Shown here: piece by piece, positions 16,530 to 25,333 of the stretch | Layout: the number at the start of each line of letters is the position of its first letter | Position numbering within the stretch: position 1 is the stretch's first letter | Source: Phocaeicola salanitronis DSM 18170 | GTDB lineage: Bacteria > Bacteroidota > Bacteroidia > Bacteroidales > Bacteroidaceae | DNA length: 64,000 bases | Assembly (NCBI RefSeq): GCF_000190575.1 | Contig: NC_015164.1 | Location: 2,551,001-2,615,000, forward strand | Direction: 5' to 3' | The notes under the pieces: model-generated | Databases searched by the model: none | Told to the model about the DNA's origin: nothing | What the model saw: the letters and a program-made list of their open reading frames with translations, nothing else | Program-made: the position numbers and the translations under genes

Positions 16530-17507
16530 GTGTTTGGCAATATAACAGATAAGATAAGACTCCTCTTCCGCAAGGACAAGGAGCCTTATCTTTGTTTTTA
16601 CCGGATGACCGGATTCTATCCGCGGAACATCGACATCTACAAACAGGCATTGCTCCACAAATCATCTTCAATCAAGAATGAAAAAGGCCGCTTGCTGAAC
16701 AATGAACGTCTGGAATTCTTAGGCGATGCGATATTGGACGCTGTCGTGGCAGATATCGTATACAAGAGATTTGAAAAAAAACGCGAAGGATTCCTTACCA
16801 ATACGCGTTCTAAAATCGTGCAACGAGAAACATTAAACCATATAGCCGTACAAATCGGACTGGATAAACTGGTGAAATTCACCACGCGCCAGTCTTCGCA
16901 CAACAGTTATATGGGCGGCAATGCTTTCGAAGCGCTTATCGGGGCACTTTACCTGGACAGAGGCTATCGGGCATGCAAGAAATTCATGGAAGAACGCATC
17001 ATCAGCCAATACCTTGACATCGATAAACTCTCGCGTAAAGAAGTCAACTTCAAGTCAAAGCTTATCGAATGGAGCCAGAAGAACAAGTTTCAAATAGCGT
17101 TCAATCTGGTTAACCAATCGCTTGACGATGAACTGAATCCGATTTTCAATACGCAAATTCTTGTGGAAAATGTTCCGGCAGGAACCGGGAAAGGATACTC
17201 GAAAAAAGAATCACAACAGGAAGCGGCACACGAGACTTTGAAAAAAATCAAGTCTGACCCTCAATTCATAGATGCGATTTTTGCATCAAAAGCCGAAAGA
17301 GAGAAAGACACGGAACCGGTGTATACAGAAGATTCTCCCAGCGTAATGGAGACCAACGAGGTTAAAACAACCGTTGATGTACGGGAAGAACTCATAACAG
17401 AACGCTATGATGATACGGAACGCATCATAGCAGAAGCGGAAGAAGCCGCATTCAAAGAAGAAATTCAAGAAAAGACATCAGCCGATTCCGAAGAGGAACG
17501 CATATAG
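16530..17507 (+). CDS. rnc: Ribonuclease III, with an acidic C-terminal extension
   Basis: The product has 325 residues. It starts at a GTG three bases after the fabF stop, and homologues as I recall them begin at this point (…DKIRLLFRKD…). The RNase III signature NERLEFLGD is at residues 58-66 and carries the metal-binding acidic residues. The catalytic region ends near residue 165, followed by a dsRBD with GTGKGYSKKESQQEAAHETL. RNase III cleaves dsRNA in rRNA precursors and structured mRNAs. After about residue 250 there is a ~75-residue Glu/Asp-rich tail (AEREKDTEPV... EEAAFKEEIQEK...) not found in the short bacterial enzymes. A convergent hairpin terminator follows. Confidence 0.95.
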   Translation: MFGNITDKIRLLFRKDKEPYLCFYRMTGFYPRNIDIYKQALLHKSSSIKNEKGRLLNNERLEFLGDAILDAVVADIVYKRFEKKREGFLTNTRSKIVQRETLNHIAVQIGLDKLVKFTTRQSSHNSYMGGNAFEALIGALYLDRGYRACKKFMEERIISQYLDIDKLSRKEVNFKSKLIEWSQKNKFQIAFNLVNQSLDDELNPIFNTQILVENVPAGTGKGYSKKESQQEAAHETLKKIKSDPQFIDAIFASKAEREKDTEPVYTEDSPSVMETNEVKTTVDVREELITERYDDTERIIAEAEEAAFKEEIQEKTSADSEEERI

Positions 17508-17510
17508 ATT

Positions 17511-17566
17511 CATCGGCTTACGAATATATCATCATCACTTCATGAAGATATATCCGTAAACCGATG
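17511..17566. terminator. Terminator between convergent rnc and the sulfatase fusion gene
   Basis: CATCGGCTTACG (17511-17522) pairs with CGTAAACCGATG (17555-17566) with one mismatch, and an inner ATAT/ATAT pair adds to it. It can serve both strands. Confidence 0.65.
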
Positions 17567-17587
17567 AAAGCCATATCAACCCAACCT

Positions 17588-20500
17588 CTACAAAGGCTTA
17601 TATTCTACAAACGCCTCCATCGCCTCGTAACAGGCAAGCCCTAATTTATCGTAAAGCGAAGCGGTGCCACGGTTGCGGTCCTCGCTGCGTTGCCAGAAGA
17701 GGCGCTCGTCATTGCCCAGGAACGGGGCACTCTCCATCTGAGACTGGTGCTTCAGGATGGAATTCCGTTTCGCACGAAGCTCTTCGGGACTGAACGGCAC
17801 AGCCATCTCGATGTTCTCGATTTCCCATTCCGCCCACGCCCCGCGGTACATCCAGATGCGGCAATCCTTCAACCATGCGGCACCGGCATTCTTTTCCTCG
17901 TCAATAGCTGCCAGTACGGCATCGGTGCATACACGGTGCGTGCCATGAGGGTCGGCAAGGTCGCCGGCTACATAAATCTGGTGGGGCTGCACCTCCTGCA
18001 ACAGCTTCTGGACGATTTGCACATCCGTCTCGCTAATGGGGTTCTTCTCGATGCGTCCGGTCTCGTAGAAAGGAAGGTCGAGAAAATGCACATGGTCCAG
18101 CGGAATGCGGTTATACGTGCATGCCGTGCGTGCCTCTCCCCTACGTATCAGCCCCTTTATGGTCAGGATGTCACGCGTGTCGATGTCGCCTTCCTTCTTC
18201 TGAAGCAGGAACTGCTTGATGTCGGCATACATCTTGCGGATGGTCTCGTTCTGATTCTCATCAAAAAGCTGGTTGAAACCGTTGATGAAGTGCATGAAGC
18301 GTACCACCTCCTCATCGCCTACGGCAATATTGCCCGAAGTCTCGTATGCCACATGCACGTCGTGACCCTGCTGCACCAGACGGCGGATGGTGCCGCCCAT
18401 GGATATCACATCGTCATCGGGATGCGGAGAGAAGACGACCACACGCTTGGGGAACGGCTTGGCACGCTCCGGACGGTACGTGTCATCCGCATTGGGCTTG
18501 CCGCCGGGCCAGCCGGTGATGGTATGCTGAAGGTCGTTGAATATCTTGATGTTCACATTATAGGCAGAGCCGTAAAGCACCAGCAGCTCGCTCAAGCCGT
18601 TCTCGTTATAATCCTTGTTGGTCAGCTTCAGAATCGGTTTTCCGGTCAAAAGGCAAAGCCACACGATGGCACTCCGGATCAGCTTGTCCGTCCATTCGCA
18701 GCTGGTCACAAGCCACGGGCGCTGGATGCGCGTCAGGTGTGAAGCTGCGGGCAAGTCGATGCAGACGGTCGCATTCTGGTGCATCTGGAGGTAAGAAGCG
18801 GGAAGCGTATCCGAAATCTTATCCTCTACCGCCTGCTTGATAATATCGGTCTTGTCATCGCCCCAGGCAAGCAGATAAACACGGCGGGCTTCCATAATCG
18901 TATTGATGCCCATCGTAATGGAACAAGGAGGCAGGTTGTCCACGCCCAGGTTATGCGCCGCTTCCGAGCGGGAAGTACTGTCCACAAATATCAGGCGCGT
19001 AATGGAAGCCGCCGTAGAGCCGGGCTCGTTCATGGCGACATTCCCTTCCCTGCCGATGCCCATAAGGACGATGTCCAGTCCGCCGTAGGTCTTGATGCGC
19101 TGTTCATACAGCAGGCAATGGTCTATGACCGCATCCTGAGGAATCGTGCCGTCCGGAGTAAACACGTTCTGCCGGTCGATGTCCACCTGGTTCAGGAAAA
19201 GCTCATTCAGCTGGCCGATGCTGCTGCTCCCCTGCTCTGATAAAGGATAGTATTCATACAGATTAAATATCACCGCATTACGGAAGCTGACGCCTTCTTC
19301 CTTATGGCGGCGCACCAGTTCGGCGTAAAGCGGACGGAGCGAAGCCCCCGTGCCCAAAGCCAACGTACAGAACTTGCCGTCATGCTGGCGTTCCTGTATC
19401 TTGCGGATAACCTCATCGGCTATGCACTTCACGCCCTCGTCTACCGTCTCATAGATGTTGGTCGGGATTTTCTCAAAACGGGTCAGCACGGAGCGGTCAA
19501 TCGTATTCTCCGGCTTGTAATATCGGGTAGACACCTCGCCTCGGTCGGTACGCATATCGTAAAGCTGCTCGCGGTTCTTTCCGGTATCATACAAGACGTA
19601 TTTATAATAAGGTGTACGAACCATCCAGCCCAACGTGCCTGCGGTCTCCCCGAAGAAGGTTTCGGTCACCACGTACGGACGGTGCGCCTTTGCCGTATCT
19701 CCCTCCTCCGCTACCTCGCGGAAGCTGACCCCTTGGCGTCCCGAAGGCACCTCCACTTCTGCCCAGTCGCATACGCTCGGCATCAGGTCTTCTCCATTAT
19801 TGATAAACTGGGGCAATACCTTTCCCGCATTCTTCCCGCCGGGAAGGCAAACGATGAAAGGCACGTTCACCACCTCTTCATACAGGGCGGTTTTCTGGTT
19901 CCATTGGTGTGCGCCGCATCCGTCTCCGTGGTCGCTGGTAAAGATAACCACGGTATTCTCCCACAAGCCCTGCCTGTCCACCTCATCCAGAATCTTCCCG
20001 ATTTCCTTGTCCACCGCTTCAATCAGGCGGTAATACGCATTGCGGTACCGACGCCAGTCGTCCGGCGTGAAAGTCACGGTCGGATAAAGCCGATGGTTCT
20101 GCCTGCGCTCGAAAGCCAGGGCATCGGCATCATACGGATTGACCGCAAAATTGGCAGGCAAGCCGGGACAATCTTCAAGCGCCGGCTCTTCGAACGAAGC
20201 ATAGGGCGGATTCTGATGACGCGCATACTCGCAAATGTTATGCGGATTATCGAAAGAGGCGACCAGGAAGAAAGGCTGTTCGGGATTGCGGCGCAAGAAG
20301 GCAACACATGCCTCGGCAAGACCGAAATCATTATGCCCGTGCAGGTTCTCGAAACCGAAAGCCTCCTTCGCCGGCAAGGAATTGGTATGCGCGTGCCATT
20401 TCCCGGCGTATGCGCATTCGTATCCGCTTTCTTCCAATAACGTGCCCAATGTCCGTGTGCGGATAGAGTCGGGCATCGGCGTCCCGTTCTCGGTCAGACC

Positions 20501-20755
20501 CACCTGACCGGGCGTGTATCCCGTAAACATGGACGAACGTGAGGGGCCGCTCAAGGGCATGCTGCAATAAGCGTTCGAGAAACGCACGCCCCTCTGGGCA
20601 AGCCGGTCCATATTGGGGGTATGCACCTCTTCATTTCCGGCACAGCTCATTGCCGTAGCAGTCTGCTGGTCGGTCATAATATAAAGGATATTCGGGCGTT
20701 CTTGCGCCCCCAATACGGCAGGCGAGAACAAGGCACAATAAAAAATAGGCTTCAT
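17588..20755 (-). CDS. Fusion: secreted sulfatase + NagB-like domain + PIG-L/LmbE-like deacetylase
   Basis: This single uninterrupted frame encodes 1055 residues from ATG 20755; a TTG two codons upstream is less likely. Residues 1-407 are an FGly sulfatase: a short signal ending in LGAQ, then RPNILYIMTDQQ, the serine-type FGly motif S69-G-P-S-R, AGKWH, and FTSDHGDGCGAHQW. From residue 408 (VSTRYYKPEN) it becomes a NagB-like protein, and from about residue 768 a PIG-L domain (RVVVFSPHPDDDVISMGG). Residues 408-1055 match, along their whole length, the ~660-residue Bacteroides protein annotated as glucosamine-6-phosphate deaminase. The sulfatase lacks its usual last ~60 residues and the NagB-like part its first ~14, which points to an in-frame fusion by deletion. 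The NagB active-site motifs are altered (NLYEYYP for NLDEYY; GREGNVAMNEP for GxxGHIAFNEP). A secretion signal on a normally cytosolic enzyme is odd. Confidence 0.85.
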   Translation of the reverse strand: MKPIFYCALFSPAVLGAQERPNILYIMTDQQTATAMSCAGNEEVHTPNMDRLAQRGVRFSNAYCSMPLSGPSRSSMFTGYTPGQVGLTENGTPMPDSIRTRTLGTLLEESGYECAYAGKWHAHTNSLPAKEAFGFENLHGHNDFGLAEACVAFLRRNPEQPFFLVASFDNPHNICEYARHQNPPYASFEEPALEDCPGLPANFAVNPYDADALAFERRQNHRLYPTVTFTPDDWRRYRNAYYRLIEAVDKEIGKILDEVDRQGLWENTVVIFTSDHGDGCGAHQWNQKTALYEEVVNVPFIVCLPGGKNAGKVLPQFINNGEDLMPSVCDWAEVEVPSGRQGVSFREVAEEGDTAKAHRPYVVTETFFGETAGTLGWMVRTPYYKYVLYDTGKNREQLYDMRTDRGEVSTRYYKPENTIDRSVLTRFEKIPTNIYETVDEGVKCIADEVIRKIQERQHDGKFCTLALGTGASLRPLYAELVRRHKEEGVSFRNAVIFNLYEYYPLSEQGSSSIGQLNELFLNQVDIDRQNVFTPDGTIPQDAVIDHCLLYEQRIKTYGGLDIVLMGIGREGNVAMNEPGSTAASITRLIFVDSTSRSEAAHNLGVDNLPPCSITMGINTIMEARRVYLLAWGDDKTDIIKQAVEDKISDTLPASYLQMHQNATVCIDLPAASHLTRIQRPWLVTSCEWTDKLIRSAIVWLCLLTGKPILKLTNKDYNENGLSELLVLYGSAYNVNIKIFNDLQHTITGWPGGKPNADDTYRPERAKPFPKRVVVFSPHPDDDVISMGGTIRRLVQQGHDVHVAYETSGNIAVGDEEVVRFMHFINGFNQLFDENQNETIRKMYADIKQFLLQKKEGDIDTRDILTIKGLIRRGEARTACTYNRIPLDHVHFLDLPFYETGRIEKNPISETDVQIVQKLLQEVQPHQIYVAGDLADPHGTHRVCTDAVLAAIDEEKNAGAAWLKDCRIWMYRGAWAEWEIENIEMAVPFSPEELRAKRNSILKHQSQMESAPFLGNDERLFWQRSEDRNRGTASLYDKLGLACYEAMEAFVEYKPL

Positions 20756-20954
20756 AGGCAATGTGTTTTTTCATTTTTCCGAAAGCAAAATTAAGCATTC
20801 TGCCCCGAAACCTGAATCACGCCTGATTCGTGTATGTGCAACCGCGTGCAAATGCTTTCAATTCCGGTTAAAAAACTATCAAATTTGTGCAATCCCTCCG
20901 GCATCCCCCACGGCAGGCATGAACGTCATGCCGGATTTGCTGAGTTATTTCTCT

Positions 20955-21175
20955 TGAAACGCAGATTGACACAGATTAACGCAGATAATTTTATTTTTTT
21001 TGAATATCCGCAAACATCCCATGTAGGGGCGTATCGCATACGCCCGAATGCGTCCACTTATCCATGCGGATGCCTTCAGGGCATATGCGATACGCCCCTA
21101 CAGTCAATTAGGTAAAATGCGGATATTCATTTTATTTTTTTATCCGCGTAAATCTGCGCTAATCTGCGTTTCGTC
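20955..21175. repeat. ACGCAGATT inverted repeat, copy 1, interrupted by a TIR element
   Basis: The left arm at 20955-20986 (GAAACGCAGATT, GACACAGATT, AACGCAGAT) is mirrored at 21142-21175 (AAATCTGCGCTAATCTGCG, then TTTCG). The loop holds a 129-bp element (21001-21129). The 450-bp gap between the sulfatase fusion and mksB contains nothing else I can recognise. Related repeats lie at 25204-25325 and 57673-57757. Confidence 0.8.
21001..21129. mobile_element. 129-bp TIR element (MITE-like), copy 1
   Basis: The terminal inverted repeats are TGAATATCCGCA (21001-21012) and TGCGGATATTCA (21118-21129). Inside is a second inverted repeat, GTAGGGGCGTATCGCATACG against GCATATGCGATACGCCCCTAC (first and last parts quoted), so the whole element can fold on itself. 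It is flanked on both sides by an identical 12-bp TTTTATTTTTTT (20989-21000 and 21130-21141), the pattern of a target-site duplication. Copy 2 is at 40695-40825. It encodes no protein. Confidence 0.75.
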
Positions 21176-21214
21176 ACGCCCAAACGTCACGAGAGCCAGA
21201 ACCCGCTATGCGGA

Positions 21215-24200
21215 CTACCCCCTCTCAACAGCTTCCGCCTTCCATTGCTCTATCGGCATGCTGTAGAGCCACGAAGTCTTTTCCTCCTTCCGCTCTACGA
21301 AATACACATACGAGATATCATTCTCCACGATGTGGATATTATCGTTCGGAGTCACCACCAGAAGCTGGAGGTGAAGCTGCTTGCAGAGCGTGATGAGGTA
21401 GCGCGCCTTGTCTTCATCCTGCGCCTTGAAAGCCTCGTCAATCGCCACAAAGCGGAACGAATCGCTTTGCATGCCGCTCTTGGTCAAGCCGAACTGGTAG
21501 GCAATGGCAGAGCCTAATATGGTGTAGGTCAGTTGGGCTTTCTCCCCTCCCGACAGGTGTCCCATGTTCTCGTACGTGGTTTCCTTGCGCCCATCCTGCC
21601 GGTTGTATTCCTCTGCCTTATACGTAAACCAGAAACGCACGTCCATCACCCGGTTGCGCCACTCCTCATCCTCCAGCCGGCGCATGAACGGTTCTACATG
21701 GTCGTAGAAATGCATCCTCCTGCCATCGGGAAGCGAATTGATTTTCTGCACATCCGGCACCGCCTCATCCATCAGCCGCTTAAACTCGCGTGCCTCCTCG
21801 CTTATCTGGGGCAGGGCGGAAAGCTGGATATACGTGACGGGGCGCGTCCGGTAATCGATGCCCTTGAGCGAATCATTCAGCATGTCGATATTGCTCTTGA
21901 TGGCGTGCATCCAATTGATGAAGAACATCCGGAACTCACCCACCTTATCGGTCAAGGTCTTTTGCAGATACCCGTCGAACTGGCTTTCGTACTTGGGCAG
22001 GTTCTCTTTCTCCAGCCTCTCCAACATCTGCCGGTACGCATCTATCAGCTCGATGTGCGCGGCATCGGGCAGAGCATCAACATCCGCACGCCAATCCTTG
22101 AAGCGTGCCAGTATCTCCTCTTCGGGATGCTTGAACTCCGTGATTTTCATCTTGGCTTCATCCTCACAAGCACGCTTCTCGGCATCCAGCTTCTTGCGGT
22201 CGCGCTCGTTCTTTGCCTGAAACTTCCCCCGCTCCTGCTTCAGCTGGTCGTACGAAAGCTCGCACAAATACGCGTAGCTTTTCTCAAAATCGGTGAAGAG
22301 CAACGACTTAATCGAAGAAACCACCCGCTGGTTCTCCTCGATTTCCTTCTGAAGCTGTTCGATACGGTATTCGGCATGAATCACCTTGCGGGTAGATTCC
22401 GGTATGTCTGTATTCCCCAAGCGATGCTGCTCCTCGCGTACCTTGTCCAGCTGAACCTGAAGTGTATGAAGGCGGTCGTTCCCTTTCTCCAACGCCTCTT
22501 TCTCGTCCTGCTTTTCCTGAAGCTGTGCGGCGTACGCCTGCCAGTTCACTTTCTCGAAATCAGCGAACACATCCGCCAGCTTCCGGTGCAGTCCGGCTTG
22601 TGCCTCACACTCCTTAGCCGCCTGCCCAATCCGTTCCGCCTCTTGCGAAAGCGCCTCGTCCCGCTCCTGAAGCTGGACCAACTCCTGCTGGAGAAGCTTG
22701 ATTTTCTCCTTGTTCTCCCATCCCAACACGAAGTTCTCCCGACGCAAGATATGCGGGCGGTCATCCTTCTCATGCCTTTCGCCGGGGAACTTGACCAGTC
22801 CTTCACGGGTAACGGCTTTCTCCTTATACCGCTCGAACGCTTTCAAATCCTCGGCACAGACATAATTGTATTTCTCGAAAATCATGTCACGCACCCATTC
22901 CTCGTACTCGCTGTCCGAGCGGATTTCTATCTTGTCAATCAATTGCTGTTCCTCCCCGCCGTTTCCATACGCCTGCAAATCCGACAAGGAGTTATAAGGC
23001 ACATACCGGTAAAACAAGATGCGCCCTTTCAGGTTTGTGGCATTCACATACTCGTTCACCTGATGATAGTATTTATCAGGCACAATCAGGTGAAGGGCAA
23101 AATGATGCAGAATCTTTTCCAACGCCGCTTCCCATGCTTCCTCGCCCTCTGCCACCCGGCACAGTTCTCCGACAAAAGGAATTTCCTCCTTCGATGCCCC
23201 GGTGTGCTTCAGGATAGCCTCGCGGATTTCGGTCTCGCGCAAGGGAATGTTATTCTTATTCTGGCGGAGCACCTCTACAGTACGCATCAGTTCCTCTATC
23301 TGCAGGGCAAGCTCTTTCCGTTCCTGCTCGGCATGAATCTGTTTCCGGATGTATGTCTCTTTCTCTTCCGCCAATGCCTCCGCCTTAGCACGTGCTTCCG
23401 TACGCCGAGCCTGAAACGTCTCTTCATCCGCCGGCAACGAAGGGAAGTTTATCTTTCCGGCAAGCCCGTTGTATTCCTCCATCCGCTTCACCCGCTCGTC
23501 ACGTTCCTTGGCAAGAAGCTCGATGTCGTTTTCCAGCTCCTTCAACTTACGCCCTACCTCGTCCTTCTCGATGGCAAGCGCCAAAGTGCGTTCCTCCTGC
23601 TTCAGCTTTTCCTCTTTCCGACGGAACTTAGCGGTTTCCGCCTCCAGGCGTTCTTTCTCCTTCAAGGCTTGGTCCAACTTCTCCTCCGCCATGCGGATGA
23701 TTTGCCTGGCGAACCAATATACGGCAGTATCCTTATCGGTAGACAACTGGCGAAGCCGCTCATCGGCTTGCCGGATTTTCTCTGCCAGCTCCGCTATCGG
23801 ATGCAAACGTTCAATCTGCATGCGTGCCTTCTCGATGTTCACCTTCGCTTCTATCAGGGTCGTGAAACTATCCTTCAACTGAAGGTATTGGCTCTCGGCA
23901 TCGTGCTCCTCCAGCATATTGGTACGGATAAATTCATCCAGGTCGTCCAAGACCTTCACCCCTACGATCTGGTTGAAAAGGCTCAATGCCTTTACCGAAC
24001 GCATGCCGAAAAGCTGGGTGATGCGTTCGGCATAGCCGGTCGGTCCCTCAAAGAATTCCACCAACGCGCGCGTACCTTTATAAGATGCCTCTAACCGGCG
24101 TCTCCAGATTCCCTTCCCGTCAAAAGGCTGGAAGTCCTTCTGTATCTCCAGCGGCACATGCGCCAACCCGAATGTACGGCGCAATTCTCCCCCCGAGAAC

Positions 24201-24610
24201 CAGCGTACCTGAAAGACCGTCACTACCCGCTCGCCGGCACTCGCAAACGATGCCAGCAAAATGGAATAGGCGCTTTTGTCGCGCAAGGCTTGTGTGGTCA
24301 CTCCCCGTTCACCTTCCTTCTGGATGTTTCCGTAATGCCCCAACACATAGGTCTCTTCCGTCCGGTTTCCTTTCTTTTCCACCCCGGAAGACTGGTTATA
24401 GAAACGGTCTTTCTTTGCCGGAACCAGCAAGGTGAGCAACGCATCAATGATGGTGCTCTTTCCCGAAGCGTTCGCTCCGGTAAGCAAGGCATTATTCCCT
24501 TGCGGAGCCAGACGGAAGATACGCTCGTGAAACGTTCCCCAATTATAGATTTCCATGTATTGCAAGCGGAACCCCGCCGTATCGGAAGATGTACTAAACA
24601 GATTCAACAT
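21215..24610 (-). CDS. mksB: MksB/JetC-like SMC ATPase
   Basis: This 1131-residue SMC-type protein starts at ATG 24610; a TTG at 24619 also opens the frame. Near the N-terminus FRLQYMEIYNWGTFHERIF leads to Walker A GANASGKST (around residue 45). Long Glu/Lys/Arg-rich coiled coils (~residues 260-480 and ~590-840) surround a hinge-like middle. The C-terminal ATPase half has the signature LSGGEKAQLTYTILG and Walker B FRFVAIDEAFKAQDEDKARY. It belongs to the MukB-like group that includes MksB and Wadjet JetC. It presumably extrudes DNA loops with its two partners encoded upstream. It overlaps the end of mksE by 17 bases, indicating coupling. No JetD-type nuclease gene follows. Confidence 0.87.
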   Translation of the reverse strand: MLNLFSTSSDTAGFRLQYMEIYNWGTFHERIFRLAPQGNNALLTGANASGKSTIIDALLTLLVPAKKDRFYNQSSGVEKKGNRTEETYVLGHYGNIQKEGERGVTTQALRDKSAYSILLASFASAGERVVTVFQVRWFSGGELRRTFGLAHVPLEIQKDFQPFDGKGIWRRRLEASYKGTRALVEFFEGPTGYAERITQLFGMRSVKALSLFNQIVGVKVLDDLDEFIRTNMLEEHDAESQYLQLKDSFTTLIEAKVNIEKARMQIERLHPIAELAEKIRQADERLRQLSTDKDTAVYWFARQIIRMAEEKLDQALKEKERLEAETAKFRRKEEKLKQEERTLALAIEKDEVGRKLKELENDIELLAKERDERVKRMEEYNGLAGKINFPSLPADEETFQARRTEARAKAEALAEEKETYIRKQIHAEQERKELALQIEELMRTVEVLRQNKNNIPLRETEIREAILKHTGASKEEIPFVGELCRVAEGEEAWEAALEKILHHFALHLIVPDKYYHQVNEYVNATNLKGRILFYRYVPYNSLSDLQAYGNGGEEQQLIDKIEIRSDSEYEEWVRDMIFEKYNYVCAEDLKAFERYKEKAVTREGLVKFPGERHEKDDRPHILRRENFVLGWENKEKIKLLQQELVQLQERDEALSQEAERIGQAAKECEAQAGLHRKLADVFADFEKVNWQAYAAQLQEKQDEKEALEKGNDRLHTLQVQLDKVREEQHRLGNTDIPESTRKVIHAEYRIEQLQKEIEENQRVVSSIKSLLFTDFEKSYAYLCELSYDQLKQERGKFQAKNERDRKKLDAEKRACEDEAKMKITEFKHPEEEILARFKDWRADVDALPDAAHIELIDAYRQMLERLEKENLPKYESQFDGYLQKTLTDKVGEFRMFFINWMHAIKSNIDMLNDSLKGIDYRTRPVTYIQLSALPQISEEAREFKRLMDEAVPDVQKINSLPDGRRMHFYDHVEPFMRRLEDEEWRNRVMDVRFWFTYKAEEYNRQDGRKETTYENMGHLSGGEKAQLTYTILGSAIAYQFGLTKSGMQSDSFRFVAIDEAFKAQDEDKARYLITLCKQLHLQLLVVTPNDNIHIVENDISYVYFVERKEEKTSWLYSMPIEQWKAEAVERG

Positions 24611-25169
24611 AGCTTTCAAGTTTCTTTTTAAATTCTACCAACTGGTCGAGCGTGACCTTCTCTTTGATGATGCGGTGTATCTGGTAACAGACCGCATTGT
24701 CCTGCCGCTTCTCTATCAAAAAGCCCAATTGCACCATCCGGGCAATGTAGGTGTCCAGCTCGTTCAATAGCTTTACCCGGTTGAAACGTTCGGGCAAGAA
24801 CAATTCGATGCGTTCCTTCAAGGCTTTATCCGTAACGTAACACTCCGCCGCATACAGTTCATCCAAATTGCTGTCGAATTCCTCCAGCATTTCCCGAAGA
24901 ACAATCGCCAGCACCGAACACTCAAACCCCAACGGCTTGCGCGGAATAAGCCCCAAGGTATTCCCGCCCTCATCGGTCATCTGCTTCAGGTAAGCAAAGC
25001 CTTCGTCGCGCTTTACAATCAATTCCAGTCCGATTTGGGCAACATACTTCTGTATTTCAGACTGGTAATGCAAAAGGTCGTTCCAGCAACGGTCGGATGC
25101 ATTGACCGCTCCTTTCAACAGGCAAACCACCGCCCTCGCATAAGGAGTTATATAAGATTCTAAGTTCAT
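24594..25169 (-). CDS. mksE: MksE/JetB-like condensin subunit (DUF4194)
   Basis: The product is 191 residues and predicted cytosolic. It begins MNLESYITPYARAVVCLLKG and has the winged-helix-like DUF4194 layout of JetB/MksE. Conserved-looking segments include GLELIVKRDEGFAYLKQ, PRKPLGFECSVLAIVLREML and the acidic/aromatic C-terminus. In the family it is the kite-like subunit bridging the kleisin (MksF/JetA) and the SMC ATPase. Its coding end overlaps the start of mksB. A 120-bp inverted repeat (25204-25325) separates it from mksF upstream. Confidence 0.82.
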   Translation of the reverse strand: MNLESYITPYARAVVCLLKGAVNASDRCWNDLLHYQSEIQKYVAQIGLELIVKRDEGFAYLKQMTDEGGNTLGLIPRKPLGFECSVLAIVLREMLEEFDSNLDELYAAECYVTDKALKERIELFLPERFNRVKLLNELDTYIARMVQLGFLIEKRQDNAVCYQIHRIIKEKVTLDQLVEFKKKLESYVESV

Positions 25170-25203
25170 TTGTTCTTGAATTTTTGAGTTCTTGAGTTTA
25201 TTT

Positions 25204-25325
25204 GTTTGAAACGCAGATTAACACAGATTTTCGCAAATTCTTATTTTGATTGAACGCAGGAAAATCCTTGTCTATTGCCAATTAAAACAATCTGCGTCAA
25301 TCTGCGTTAATCTGTGTTTCAAACA
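25204..25325. repeat. ACGCAGATT inverted repeat, copy 2, inside the mks operon
   Basis: TTTGAAACGCAGATTAACAC (first 20 bases of the left arm) is mirrored by a right arm ending AATCTGTGTTTCAAA, with an extra GTCAATCTGC unit. It fills the 164-base gap between mksF and mksE. Transcribed, it would form a long hairpin that could lower mksE and mksB expression relative to mksF or mark an RNase III site. Confidence 0.8.
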
Positions 25326-25333
25326 AGCATACG

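Noticed and set aside
20762..21214. Small protein genes in the gap between the sulfatase fusion and mksB
   Set aside because: All short frames here run through inverted repeats and are explained by them.
21533..24094. 853-codon open frame on the plus strand opposite the SMC gene
   Set aside because: Leu/His-rich translation typical of antisense to Glu/Lys/Arg-rich coiled coil; no start context, no domain.
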